Assembly (NCBI RefSeq): GCF_000379605.1
Contig: NZ_KB902681.1
Coordinates: 1-64,000, forward strand
Length of the DNA: 64,000 nucleotides
Reading direction: 5' to 3'
Origin: Rhizobium giardinii bv. giardinii H152
Lineage (GTDB): Bacteria; Pseudomonadota; Alphaproteobacteria; Rhizobiales; Rhizobiaceae
A program made the position numbers and the translations under genes. The stretch's first letter is position 1; every line of letters begins with the position of its first letter. Shown piece by piece: positions 37,348-46,888 of this stretch. The notes under the pieces are model-generated. The model was not told the origin of the DNA, did no database searches, and worked only from the letters and a program-made list of their open reading frames with translations.

Positions 37348-38837
37348 TGCAGGCGATCGAACTCCTCCTGAAAGACGAGGCCGCAACCATCCAACTCGGC
37401 GAAGACCTGGCGCTGGCATTGAAGCCGGGCGACTGCCTGGCGCTGTCCGGCGACCTCGGGGCCGGCAAGTCGACGCTCGCCCGCGCCTTCCTGCGCGCCA
37501 TGGCCGACGACGAAGCGCTTGAAGTCCCAAGCCCGACCTTCACGCTGGTGCAAAGCTACGATCTGCGCATTCCGGTTTCGCATTTCGACCTCTACCGGCT
37601 GGCGGATGTGTCGGAGCTCGACGAGCTGGGTCTCGACGAAGCGCTGTCGGACGGTATTTGCCTGGTGGAATGGCCTGAAAATGCCCTGTCGGCACTGCCG
37701 AAGACGCGGCTCACGGCCACATTTTCCCACCTCGACGATGGTCGTCGCGTCATCATCTCCGGCGACCCGGCGGCTTTGGCGCGGGTCACGCGCAGCCTGG
37801 CGATTCGTTCCTTTCTCGAAGACCGCGGATACCGCCATGCAAGACGCCGGCATCTCAGCGGTGATGCGTCGGCACGCGCCTATGAACGAATCCTGGTCGA
37901 AGGCCAGCCAGCGACGATCCTGATGGATTCGGCCCGCCACAAGCCCGGCCCAATCCTGCAGGATGGCAAATACTACCAGCAGCTCGCCCATCTCGCCGAA
38001 GATGTCGTCCCCTTCGTCGCGATCGGCCGCGACATTCGCGACAAGGGATTTTGCGCGCCCGCAATTTACGAACACGATCTCGAAGCCGGCATTCTCCTGA
38101 TCGAAGATCTCGGCAGCGAGGGCATCCTCGATACCGATGGAGAGCCGATCGCTGAACGTTATCTGGAAAGCGTACGAATGCTTGCGCATCTGCATGCGCA
38201 GCCGGTGACCCGCGACATACCGCTGTCCGAGACCATCACGCATCACATCCCCGATTTCGATCGGGCGGCGATGACGATCGAAACCAGCCTGCTGATCGAC
38301 TGGTATCTCCCGTGGAAGCGCGGCGAAAAGGCCTCCGACGCCGAGCGTGCAGAGTATTTCGCAATCTGGGACTCGCTGATCGATCTTCTCGCCACCTCGG
38401 AAAAAAAGCTGCTGCTGCGGGACTTTCACTCACCGAACATCATCTGGCGCGATAAGCGCGCCGGCTTCGACCGTATCGGCATCATCGATTTCCAGGACGC
38501 GATGATCGGCCCCACGGCCTATGACGTGGCCTCGATCACGCAGGACGCACGGGTGACGATCGCCCCGGACCTTTGCGAGCAGATGCTGTCGCTCTATTGC
38601 TCGCAACGTCATGCTCTTGGCGATTTCGACGAAGCGATGTTCCGGCGCGATTGGCATCTCATGTCGGCGCAGCGCAACTGCAAGCTTGTCGGCATCTGGG
38701 TCCGACTGATGCAGCGCGACGGCAAGCCCTTCTACATGAAGCACATGCCGCGGACATTTTCCTATCTTCAGGTGGCGCTTAAGCACCAAGCGCTCGCGCC
38801 CTTGCGCGAATGGTGCATAAAGGCAGGAATCCTTTAA
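37344..38837 (+). CDS. tsaE: TsaE-AmgK fusion: t6A ATPase joined to sugar kinase-like phosphotransferase
   Basis: A 497-residue two-domain protein. Residues about 1-150 are TsaE, the ATPase needed for N6-threonylcarbamoyladenosine on tRNA: Walker A GDLGAGKST, VPSPTFTLVQSY, HFDLYRL and LVEWPE. Residues about 155-497 are an APH-type phosphotransferase with GDASARAYERIL, the catalytic LRDFHSPNIIW and metal-binding IDFQDAMIGP; its closest known group is AmgK, the anomeric MurNAc/GlcNAc kinase of peptidoglycan recycling. The reading frame is continuous with no stop between domains. murU, the partner of AmgK in Pseudomonas, follows directly, supporting the second assignment. Overlaps divL by four bases. 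Confidence 0.93.
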   Translation: MMQAIELLLKDEAATIQLGEDLALALKPGDCLALSGDLGAGKSTLARAFLRAMADDEALEVPSPTFTLVQSYDLRIPVSHFDLYRLADVSELDELGLDEALSDGICLVEWPENALSALPKTRLTATFSHLDDGRRVIISGDPAALARVTRSLAIRSFLEDRGYRHARRRHLSGDASARAYERILVEGQPATILMDSARHKPGPILQDGKYYQQLAHLAEDVVPFVAIGRDIRDKGFCAPAIYEHDLEAGILLIEDLGSEGILDTDGEPIAERYLESVRMLAHLHAQPVTRDIPLSETITHHIPDFDRAAMTIETSLLIDWYLPWKRGEKASDAERAEYFAIWDSLIDLLATSEKKLLLRDFHSPNIIWRDKRAGFDRIGIIDFQDAMIGPTAYDVASITQDARVTIAPDLCEQMLSLYCSQRHALGDFDEAMFRRDWHLMSAQRNCKLVGIWVRLMQRDGKPFYMKHMPRTFSYLQVALKHQALAPLREWCIKAGIL

Positions 38838-38838
38838 A

Positions 38839-38858
38839 GCGCGTCAAACTTGACGCGC
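38839..38858. repeat. 20-bp palindrome between tsaE-amgK and murU
   Basis: GCGCGTCAA-AC-TTGACGCGC is a perfect 9-bp inverted repeat around two bases, starting 2 bases after the stop of the fusion gene. No T-run follows, so it is not a standard terminator. An AT-rich CTATAACACTTTTAAAA follows and might be a promoter for murU. It could also be a copy of a short dispersed repeat. Confidence 0.55.
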
Positions 38859-38924
38859 AAAGGTCGCTATAACACTTTTAAAACCGAATCACCGGTCAGG
38901 AATTCAGTGGACCAAGTGCTGCCT

Positions 38925-39656
38925 ATGCCCATCAAGAATGCCATGGTGCTTGCCGCGGGGCTTGGCACCCGGCTGCGCCCCATCACCAATACGATTCCCA
39001 AACCGCTCGTGCGCATCGCGGGAAAACCGATGATCGACTATGTGCTCGATGCGATCGAAGGCGCGGGGGTGGAGACGGCCGCCGTCAACGTCCATCATTT
39101 CGCCGATCAGATGGAAGCGCATCTGAAGGACAGACGCCGGCCCAGGATCGTCATTTCCGATGAGCGGGCATCGCTGATGAATTCCGGCGGCGGCCTTGCC
39201 AAGGGCTTGAAGCTGCTTGCCGACGGCCCGGTGCTGGTCATGAATGCCGATCTCTTCTGGGTCGGCGAGAAGCGGGGCGTACCCTCCAATCTCGAGCGGC
39301 TTGCATCGTTCTTCGACGCGGAAACCATGGACATGGCGCTGCTGTGTGTGCGCAACGAAGACACGACAGGGCATAACGGCAAGCTGGATTTCTCGCTCGA
39401 TCCGCAGGGCCGTCTTTACCGCTACCGGGAAGGCATGCAAAACCCGGTCGTCTATGCGGGCGCGATCGCCCTGCACAGTCGGCTTTTCGCCGATGCTCCG
39501 GAGGAGCCCTTCAACCTCAACATCTATTTCGACAAGGCGATCGAGAGAGGCAGGCTGTTCGGCATCGTGCTCGAAGGCCATTGGCTGACCGTTGGAACGC
39601 CGGAAGCGATCGGCGAGGCAGAGGAGGCGATCCGCCGCTTCCAGACGGGAGCTTGA
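38925..39656 (+). CDS. murU: MurNAc-1-phosphate uridylyltransferase-like nucleotidyltransferase MurU
   Basis: A 243-residue sugar-1-phosphate nucleotidyltransferase. The signature LAAGLGTRLRPITNTIPKPL opens the Rossmann-like fold, NVHHFADQM and SGGGLAKGLKLL follow, and VLVMNADLFW holds a metal-binding Asp; WLTVGTPEAIGEAE is C-terminal. By context with the AmgK domain upstream I assign MurU, which makes UDP-MurNAc from recycled MurNAc-1-P, bypassing fosfomycin-sensitive synthesis in pseudomonads. GTG 38907 is an alternative start. addB begins within 10 bases of its stop. Confidence 0.88.
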   Translation: MPIKNAMVLAAGLGTRLRPITNTIPKPLVRIAGKPMIDYVLDAIEGAGVETAAVNVHHFADQMEAHLKDRRRPRIVISDERASLMNSGGGLAKGLKLLADGPVLVMNADLFWVGEKRGVPSNLERLASFFDAETMDMALLCVRNEDTTGHNGKLDFSLDPQGRLYRYREGMQNPVVYAGAIALHSRLFADAPEEPFNLNIYFDKAIERGRLFGIVLEGHWLTVGTPEAIGEAEEAIRRFQTGA

Positions 39657-39663
39657 GGGCGTG

Positions 39664-42600
39664 GTGGATACCGTTTCCAACGTCTTCACCATTCCACCGG
39701 GTCTTCCCTTCCTGAAGACGCTGGTCGAAAAGCTGTGTTCGGGTGAACTGGTGCCCGGTTTCCGCTATGCGCAGGCCGATCCGCTTGCCCTTGCCGGCAT
39801 CACCATCTTCGTGCCGACCCGCCGCTCGGCGCGCGTCTTGCGCTCTGAATTGGTCGATTGCCTCGGCGGCCGCTCGGCGATCCTGCCGATAATCCGGGCG
39901 CTGGGCGAAACCGACGACGACAGCGGCTTCTTCGATGCGGAAATCCCCGCAATCCTTGATCTCGCTCCGCCTTTGCCCAACACAGCTCGGCTGATCGAGC
40001 TTGGCCGCCTCGTTCTCGCCTGGCGCAACCAGCTGCCGAAGGCCGTGGTGGACGTGCATGCGGAAAGCCCGCTGATTGCACCCGCCAGCCCCGCCGACGC
40101 GATCTGGCTCGCCCGCGATCTCGCCGAGATCATCGACGCGATGGAGACGGAAGAGCTGGACTGGGACGCGCTGGACAATCTCGACGCGAACGACCATGCG
40201 ATGTGGTGGCAACTGACCCTCGAATTCCTCAGGATCGCCCGCACCTACTGGCCGGCGCGGCTGGAGGAGCTCAAGCAATCCTCGCCGGCCCGGCACCGCA
40301 ACGCCATCCTCGAAGCCGAGACGCAACGTATCGCCGCCGGCAAGGTTACCGGGCCGATCATCATTGCCGGATCCACCGGCTCCATCCCCGCGACGGCCAA
40401 GCTGATCGCCGCGGTGCAGAAGCTGCCGAACGGCACGATCGTGCTGCCCGGTCTCGACCGGACGATGAGTGACGCCGAATGGGCAACGATCGCGCCGGAA
40501 ACAGCGAAATTCGCCGGTGATCCGGCAAGCCGCAGCCATCCGCAATACGGCTTCTTTCGCCTCTTGAAGGGCATGGGCATCAACCGCCATGACGTCGTGT
40601 CGCTCGGCACGGCAGACGCAGACCTCGACTATCGTGCGGAACTCCTATCCCACGCGCTTTTGCCGGTGCAGGCCACGAGCGGCTGGACAGCTTTGCGTGC
40701 CGCCGTCGATCAGCACCGGCTGACGGCGGCCTTTGCGGATGCGGCGCTGATCGAAACCGCCAATGAGCGCGAGGAGGCGACAGCGATCGCCGTCGCCCTT
40801 CGGCTCGCCCTGCACGGCAGTGAGGAAAGCCAGGCCGCGCTGATCACACCCGATCGCAACCTGGCCCGCCGGGTGACGGCAGAACTGCTGCGTTTCGGCA
40901 TCGAGGCCGACGATTCGGCCGGTACGCCGCTGTCGGCCACCGGCCCCGGCAGCGTGACGCGGCTGCTTCTCGAAGCCGCGCTGCGGCCAGGCGATCCGGT
41001 CTCGATCACAGCGCTGCTGAAGCATCCACTGGCGCGCTTCGGCCTGCCGGCTGAGGTCATGGATGCAGCGGCGGAAGTGCTGGAACTGATGGCGCTGCGC
41101 GGTGGTACTGGCAGCGCCGATATTTCCGAACTCGAGGTTCTTTTCGATGAGGCGCTGCAGCACGAGGCCGGAAAGAAACATCTGCCGGAATGGCGAGGCC
41201 GGATCGATGACGCCGCGATCGCGCAGGCGCGCGACCTTGCCCGGCGCATTGCGGCCGCGGCGGAGCCTCTGGCTGGCACGCTGGTTCGCCACCACAGAAG
41301 CGGGCGCGGCCTGACGGCGGCCCTGACGCTTGCCGACTGGGCGGAAAAGACCGGCGTGGCGCTGGAAGCAGTCGCCGTAGACGAACACGGCAGCCTTGCC
41401 GGCCTGTGGTCGGGTGAGGCCGGCGAAGCCTTGGCGACGCTTCTGCGCTCCATCATCGACACCGACGGTCAGCTCACGGCCGATGGGCCACAATGGAGCG
41501 ACATCATGGAGGCGCTCTCAACGAGCGAGGCGATCAAGCCACGTTCCATGCGCCATCCCCGCGTGTTCATTTTCGGGGCCCTGGAATCACGCCTGCAAAG
41601 CGTCGACCTCGTCGTTCTCGGCGGCATGAACGAGGGCACATGGCCCGGCCAGACGTCCAACGATCCCTTCCTGTCGCGCACCATGAAAACATCCATCGGC
41701 CTGGAGCCGCCCGAGCGGCGCATCGGCCAGCTCGCCCATGATTTCCAGATGGCCTGCGGCACCCGCAAGCTGATCCTGACGCGGGCGATGCGCAAGGGTG
41801 CCACGCCGACCGTCGCCTCCCGCTGGCTGCAGCGGCTTCTCGCCGTCGGCGGTCATGATTTCGCAGCGAAACTGCGCGAAAACGGCAAGGATTATCATCA
41901 TTGGGCGGGCCTGCTCGACCAGGGCGTTACGCAACCGCTGGCGAGCCGCCCGGAGCCGAAGCCTGCGCCGGAACAGCAGCCTCGCAGCTATTCCTTCAGC
42001 GAAGTCACCCGCCTGAGGCGCGATCCCTATGCGATCTATGCCAAACGAATCCTACGGCTGCAGCCGATCGATCCCTTCAACCGCGACCCGGGCGCAGCCG
42101 AGCGCGGCACGCTCTATCACAAGATCGTCGAGCGTTTCGTCCGCGCCAATCTCGATCCCGCCTCGCCCGAAGCGGCGCAGGAAATGAGCCGGCTGATCAA
42201 CGGGGCCTTCGACGAACAGGCCCTGCCCGCCCATATCGACATCGTCTGGCGGCCGCGCTTTGCCGCCGTCGGCAAGGCGTTCATCGATTGGGAAATCGCC
42301 CGGCATGCCGATATCCGCAAGTCCTACACCGAACTCTATGCCTCGATGGAAATCGGCGTCCACGACATCAAATTGACTGGTATGGCCGATCGCATCGACA
42401 TCCTCGGCGATGGCTGCGCCGTGCTGATCGACTACAAGACCGGTTCCAGCCCATCGGTCAACGAGGCGCGGGCGCTGCTCGATCCGCAGCTGGCGCTGGA
42501 GGCCGCCGCGCTGAAGGCCGGCGCCTTCAAGCACGCTGGATCACGGCATCCGCAATCGCTCGTCTATGTCCGCCTGAAACCCGGCGAACGATTTAAACCA

Positions 42601-42846
42601 GAGGAAGTCAACAACGAACACGCCAAGGCGCGCGCCAATGTCCAGACCAAGTCGGCAGAACAGCTGGCCGACGATTCGCTGAAGGAACTGAGAGGGCTCC
42701 TCACCGCCCTGATGAACGGCAAATACGGCTTTGCCTCCCGCGTGATCGTGCAGAAAGAGCGCGACTACGGCGGAGAGTACGATCATCTTGCCCGTGTCGC
42801 CGAATGGGCGACGGCGGAAGACGAGGAGGATGGCAATGAGGGATGA
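39664..42846 (+). CDS. addB: Double-strand break repair protein AddB
   Basis: A nuclease-helicase-like subunit of the AddAB recombination complex, about 1060 residues. The N-terminal half is a degenerate UvrD-like helicase (IFVPTRRSARVLRSEL lacks a Walker Lys). The C-terminal PD-(D/E)XK nuclease shows GTLYHKIVERFV, the Asp in GMADRIDILGDG and VLIDYKTGSSP. The four Cys that hold a 4Fe-4S cluster in Firmicute AddB are not visible. The start is probably GTG 39664 (GAGG five bases upstream) or GTG 39661. It overlaps addA by 11 bases. Confidence 0.93.
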   Translation: MDTVSNVFTIPPGLPFLKTLVEKLCSGELVPGFRYAQADPLALAGITIFVPTRRSARVLRSELVDCLGGRSAILPIIRALGETDDDSGFFDAEIPAILDLAPPLPNTARLIELGRLVLAWRNQLPKAVVDVHAESPLIAPASPADAIWLARDLAEIIDAMETEELDWDALDNLDANDHAMWWQLTLEFLRIARTYWPARLEELKQSSPARHRNAILEAETQRIAAGKVTGPIIIAGSTGSIPATAKLIAAVQKLPNGTIVLPGLDRTMSDAEWATIAPETAKFAGDPASRSHPQYGFFRLLKGMGINRHDVVSLGTADADLDYRAELLSHALLPVQATSGWTALRAAVDQHRLTAAFADAALIETANEREEATAIAVALRLALHGSEESQAALITPDRNLARRVTAELLRFGIEADDSAGTPLSATGPGSVTRLLLEAALRPGDPVSITALLKHPLARFGLPAEVMDAAAEVLELMALRGGTGSADISELEVLFDEALQHEAGKKHLPEWRGRIDDAAIAQARDLARRIAAAAEPLAGTLVRHHRSGRGLTAALTLADWAEKTGVALEAVAVDEHGSLAGLWSGEAGEALATLLRSIIDTDGQLTADGPQWSDIMEALSTSEAIKPRSMRHPRVFIFGALESRLQSVDLVVLGGMNEGTWPGQTSNDPFLSRTMKTSIGLEPPERRIGQLAHDFQMACGTRKLILTRAMRKGATPTVASRWLQRLLAVGGHDFAAKLRENGKDYHHWAGLLDQGVTQPLASRPEPKPAPEQQPRSYSFSEVTRLRRDPYAIYAKRILRLQPIDPFNRDPGAAERGTLYHKIVERFVRANLDPASPEAAQEMSRLINGAFDEQALPAHIDIVWRPRFAAVGKAFIDWEIARHADIRKSYTELYASMEIGVHDIKLTGMADRIDILGDGCAVLIDYKTGSSPSVNEARALLDPQLALEAAALKAGAFKHAGSRHPQSLVYVRLKPGERFKPEEVNNEHAKARANVQTKSAEQLADDSLKELRGLLTALMNGKYGFASRVIVQKERDYGGEYDHLARVAEWATAEDEEDGNEG

Positions 42847-45800
42847 TCATTTCGGACCTCTCGAACCTTCACCTCAGGCCTGGCTCGACTGGACATCGGC
42901 CAAGCAGGCGCTCGCTTCCGATCCTGCCCGCTCCGCCTGGGTGGCGGCCAATGCCGGCTCGGGCAAGACGCATGTGCTGACGCAGCGCGTTATCCGGCTT
43001 CTGTTGTCCGGCTGCCGCCCGTCTGCCATTCTCTGCCTGACCTACACGAAGGCTGCCGCGTCGGAAATGTCCAACCGCGTCTTCGAACGATTGGCCGAGT
43101 GGGTGACGCTCGACGACGCCGCGCTGGACGAGCGCATCGCAGCAATCGAGGGTGAAAAACCGGATCTCCTGAAACGCCAGGAAGCGCGGCGCCTGTTTGC
43201 CCGGGCGCTGGAGACGCCGGGCGGGCTGAAGATCCAGACGATCCACGCCTTCTGCGAAGCGCTGCTGCACCAGTTTCCGCTGGAAGCCAATGTCGCCGGC
43301 CATTTCTCGGTACTGGACGACCGCGCTTCGGCGACGCTGCTCGCCGATGCGCGTCGCGCGCTTTTGACTGCCACGGCAACCGAGGATGACCGCGAGCTGA
43401 CGGAAGCTTTTGCAACGGTTCTCGATCTTGCCGACGATACCGGACTTGAAAAGCTGCTGTCGGCGATTGTCGCCAACCGCACGGCAATCCAGGCGTTTCT
43501 TGAAGATGCCAATCGTGGAATCGATCCGACGCTACGGGCAGCGCTCGGTCTCGCCTCCACCGAAACATCGGAGACAGCGATAGCCGGATTCTGGCCCTTG
43601 AAGGGTTTGAACGGCGCGGCGCTTGAGCGTTACATCGGCATCGCCCTTTCGGCCGGCGGGGCGAAGGTTGCGGAGTTCGCCGAAGGCCTGCGTGCCGTCG
43701 CAAAACTCGCCGATCCGCTACAGCGCTTCAATGCGCTCCGGGACCTCTTCTATACCCAGGGCGGCAAGCTGCGGGCGGAATCGGCCTTTCTGTCGAAACC
43801 GATTCGCGACAAGGCGCCCGATCTTGAACCGCTGGTGCTTGCCGCGCGCGAACACATCGCCGCGTCCATGGACCGCCTTAGCCTGCTTGAAATGTTCGAG
43901 GCGACGAATGCCGCCCTCACGCTCGCAGACCGGTTGAACGCCGACTACGAGGACATCAAGAAAAGCCGCAGCCAGCTGGATTTCGACGACCTGATCAACC
44001 GCACGGCGGCGCTGCTGTCGCGCGGTGACGTCAGCGCGTGGGTGCACTACAAGCTCGATCAGGGCATCGACCACATTCTCGTCGATGAGGCGCAGGACAC
44101 GAGCCCCGTGCAGTGGACCATCATCCAGTCGCTGGCGAAGGATTTCTTCTCCGGCGAAACGGCCCGCAGCGACAACCGCACGATGTTTGCCGTCGGCGAC
44201 GAGAAGCAGTCGATCTACTCCTTCCAGGGAGCTCGACCGGAGCGCTTCTCGGACGAGAGCATCGAGACAGAGAAGCGCGTCCGTGACAGCGGCCGGGCCT
44301 TCAGCCCGATCCGGCTGCAGCTTTCCTTCCGCTCCACCGAGGATGTCCTGTCTGCCGTCGATACGGTGTTCGAAAATCCGCTGCACGCGCGCGGGCTGAG
44401 CGCCCGGCGCGATGCCGTCGTGCATGCGTCCAATCGCATCGGTCATCCCGGCCTGGTCGAAGTGTGGGATGCGATCGCACCAGCCGACAGCGTTCAGGAG
44501 GATGACTGGACCGCAGCCTTTGATGCGACGCCCGAGGACGCGCCGGCTAATATTCTTGCTCAACGCATCGCCGCCGTGCTTGCCGACTGGATCGGCACGG
44601 AAACGGTGATCGAAAAGGGCGTCAAGCGGCCGATGCAGCCGGGCGACGTCATCGTTCTCGTGCGCAAGCGCGATGCCTTCGTCAATGCGCTCACCCGGGC
44701 CTTGAAGACGCGCCGCAACATTCCGGTTGCCGGAGCCGACCGGCTGGTTCTCACCGACCATATCGCCGTGCAGGACCTGATGGCGCTCGGACGCTTCGTG
44801 CTCCTGCCGCAGGACGACCTTTCGCTCGCCGCCGTGCTCAAAAGCCCGTTGTTCAATCTGAGCGAAGACGATGTCCGGGATCTGGCAGTCGACCGCCCCC
44901 TCTCGGTCAGCGTCTGGCAACGGCTGCAGGAATGCGGCGGCCACGCGGCGAGCCGCTACCATGCGCCTCTGCAAAAGCTGCAGCGGTACAGGGCATTGTC
45001 GCGTGTCCTGCCTGTCCACGATTTCTACGCCCGTATCCTCGGCCATGACGGCGGCCGCGCCGCGTTCCTGGGCCGGCTCGGAACGGAGGTCAGCGACATC
45101 CTCGATGAATTCCTGACCTTTGCGCTCGATCACGAGAAAAACGGTCTGCCGGGCCTGCAGGCCTTTATTTCGGGTCTCGAGATGGAAGCGCCGACGGTCA
45201 AGCGCGAGCAGGACAAGGAACGCAACGAAGTGCGCATCATGACCGTGCATGCCGCCAAGGGGCTGGAGGCGCCGGTGGTGTTCCTGGTCGATGGCGGCGG
45301 CAAGGCCTTCAATTCGCAGCATGTCTCGGGCCTTCGGCTGATCCAGCCGGACGATCACAAGACTGACAGTCTGCTTCCCGTCTGGCGGCCCCCGGGTGCC
45401 GCGTCCAACAGCTTGATCGATGCGGATACCGCCCGGCTGAAGATCGCGGCCGAAGAGGAATATCGCCGGCTTCTCTATGTCGGCATGACGCGTGCCGCCG
45501 ACCGGCTGATCGTCTGTGGCTATCAGGGCAAGCGGGCCAATCCCGAAAGCTGGCACGCCATGGTCACGACCAGCCTGTCCGGCGACGAACGCGGCCGCAG
45601 CACGCCCCGAACCTTCACGGCAGGCAATCAGGAATGGACGGGCTATTCGTGGCAAACGTCCTCTGTCACGCGCGACCTGAAGACGCAGGATGCCGGCAAG
45701 GAAGCCGCCGACGCCCGCCCGGCAGGTTTGCCGGCCACGCTTCTGCAGCCCCTGCCGCCGCAGCGACATTTGCCCCGTCCGTTAAGCCCCTCCGGTGCGG

Positions 45801-46396
45801 GCGCCGTTATTGACGAGGACGATTCCGGCACCATTGTCGGTTCGGCGCTGTTCTCGCAAAAAGTTGCGCCCAACCGGTCGCTGCTGCGCGGCGCGATCCT
45901 GCACCGGTTCCTGCAGGTGTTGCCGTCGATCGCGCCCGAGGAACGGCTGGCCGCCGCCGAGCGCTACCTGGCTCGTTCCGTGCCCCGCTGGTCCGCAAGC
46001 GAGCGGCAGGCGCTAACGGCTTCGGTGCTGAGCGTAATCGAGCATCCGCAGCTCGCCGCACTGTTTTCAGACACGAGCCGCGCGGAAGTGTCGGTGATGG
46101 GGACGTTGACGCTCGGGACGCGCGATTTCGCCGTTTCCGGCCGCATCGATCGGCTCGCCGTCTCCGGCACGACGGTCGTTCTCGCCGATTTCAAGACCAA
46201 CCGGGAGATCCCCGCCTCGCCGGAAGACGTCCCCTTCGTGTACAAGGCGCAGCTGGCGATCTATCGCTCGCTTCTCGAACCGCTTTATCCCGATTACGCC
46301 TTCCAATGCGCGCTGATTTATACGGAAGGCCCGGCGGTCCTGACTTTGCCGCAGGAGATGCTGGACAGGAGCCTTGTGGAGCTCTCGAAGAAGTGA
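42836..46396 (+). CDS. addA: Double-strand break repair helicase-nuclease AddA
   Basis: A 1186-residue UvrD/RecB-type protein. Walker A is ANAGSGKTHVL (about 38-48), motif II is ILVDEAQDTSPVQW, motif III is VGDEKQSIYSFQGARP, motifs V and VI are IMTVHAAKGLEAPVVFL and LLYVGMTRAADRLIV. The C-terminal nuclease domain has ILHRFLQVL, SGRIDRLAV and VVLADFKTNREIP. With AddB it resects broken ends for RecA. GGAGG precedes ATG 42836 by six bases. trxA follows after 87 bases. Confidence 0.95.
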   Translation: MRDDHFGPLEPSPQAWLDWTSAKQALASDPARSAWVAANAGSGKTHVLTQRVIRLLLSGCRPSAILCLTYTKAAASEMSNRVFERLAEWVTLDDAALDERIAAIEGEKPDLLKRQEARRLFARALETPGGLKIQTIHAFCEALLHQFPLEANVAGHFSVLDDRASATLLADARRALLTATATEDDRELTEAFATVLDLADDTGLEKLLSAIVANRTAIQAFLEDANRGIDPTLRAALGLASTETSETAIAGFWPLKGLNGAALERYIGIALSAGGAKVAEFAEGLRAVAKLADPLQRFNALRDLFYTQGGKLRAESAFLSKPIRDKAPDLEPLVLAAREHIAASMDRLSLLEMFEATNAALTLADRLNADYEDIKKSRSQLDFDDLINRTAALLSRGDVSAWVHYKLDQGIDHILVDEAQDTSPVQWTIIQSLAKDFFSGETARSDNRTMFAVGDEKQSIYSFQGARPERFSDESIETEKRVRDSGRAFSPIRLQLSFRSTEDVLSAVDTVFENPLHARGLSARRDAVVHASNRIGHPGLVEVWDAIAPADSVQEDDWTAAFDATPEDAPANILAQRIAAVLADWIGTETVIEKGVKRPMQPGDVIVLVRKRDAFVNALTRALKTRRNIPVAGADRLVLTDHIAVQDLMALGRFVLLPQDDLSLAAVLKSPLFNLSEDDVRDLAVDRPLSVSVWQRLQECGGHAASRYHAPLQKLQRYRALSRVLPVHDFYARILGHDGGRAAFLGRLGTEVSDILDEFLTFALDHEKNGLPGLQAFISGLEMEAPTVKREQDKERNEVRIMTVHAAKGLEAPVVFLVDGGGKAFNSQHVSGLRLIQPDDHKTDSLLPVWRPPGAASNSLIDADTARLKIAAEEEYRRLLYVGMTRAADRLIVCGYQGKRANPESWHAMVTTSLSGDERGRSTPRTFTAGNQEWTGYSWQTSSVTRDLKTQDAGKEAADARPAGLPATLLQPLPPQRHLPRPLSPSGAGAVIDEDDSGTIVGSALFSQKVAPNRSLLRGAILHRFLQVLPSIAPEERLAAAERYLARSVPRWSASERQALTASVLSVIEHPQLAALFSDTSRAEVSVMGTLTLGTRDFAVSGRIDRLAVSGTTVVLADFKTNREIPASPEDVPFVYKAQLAIYRSLLEPLYPDYAFQCALIYTEGPAVLTLPQEMLDRSLVELSKK

Positions 46397-46483
46397 GATA
46401 CCGAATATTGAAAAAGATGCGTTCCGCTATCACATCTTGAGCAACCGTTCGAAGAACGCCGATTTCGAAACAAGGAGCAGCCT

Positions 46484-46807
46484 ATGGCTACCGTAAAAGT
46501 CGATACCTCCAATTTTCAGGATGAAGTGCTGAATGCCGCCGAGCCGGTCATCGTGGATTTCTGGGCCGAATGGTGCGGCCCCTGCAAGATGATTGCTCCG
46601 AGTCTCGAAGAACTTTCCGTTGAACTCGCCGGCAAGGTGAAGGTCGCCAAGGTCAACATCGACGAAAACCCGGAAATCGCCGCCCAGTACGGCGTGCGCT
46701 CCATTCCGACGCTTGCCATGTTCAAGGCCGGCGAAGTCTCCGACATCAAGGTCGGCGCCGCTCCGAAAACCGCGCTGTCGTCCTGGATTTCCAACGCTGC
46801 CGCTTAA
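46484..46807 (+). CDS. trxA: Thioredoxin
   Basis: A 107-residue thioredoxin 1 with the active site WCGPCK (Cys31, Cys34), the buried Asp25 (VIVDFWAEW) and the cis-Pro in RSIPTLAMF. It reduces disulfides in cytoplasmic proteins such as ribonucleotide reductase and PAPS reductase. AAGGAG precedes the ATG. The 87-base gap after addA may carry its own promoter. A strong terminator follows. Confidence 0.97.
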   Translation: MATVKVDTSNFQDEVLNAAEPVIVDFWAEWCGPCKMIAPSLEELSVELAGKVKVAKVNIDENPEIAAQYGVRSIPTLAMFKAGEVSDIKVGAAPKTALSSWISNAAA

Positions 46808-46830
46808 TTCCTGATTCTGGAATGCATTTG

Positions 46831-46857
46831 AAAAGCCCGGGAAACCGGGCTTTTTTT
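46831..46857. terminator. Bidirectional terminator between trxA and GNAT gene
   Basis: AAAAGCCCGG (46831-46840), GAAA loop, CCGGGCTTTT (46845-46854) is a perfect 10-bp stem with a stable tetraloop, followed by TTT. On the minus strand it also ends in TTTT, and the acetyltransferase gene ends 32 bases away, so it can serve both convergent units. Confidence 0.9.
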
Positions 46858-46888
46858 GTCGGCTACTGCACCGGTGCCGCGGGGCGTT

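Noticed and set aside
34780-37530. 916-codon open frame antisense to divL
   Set aside because: A by-product of high GC codon bias; the plus strand has clear kinase and PAS motifs and the antisense has none.
43718-45769. 683-codon open frame antisense to addA
   Set aside because: The helicase motifs are on the plus strand, and the antisense has no recognisable domain and no ribosome binding site.
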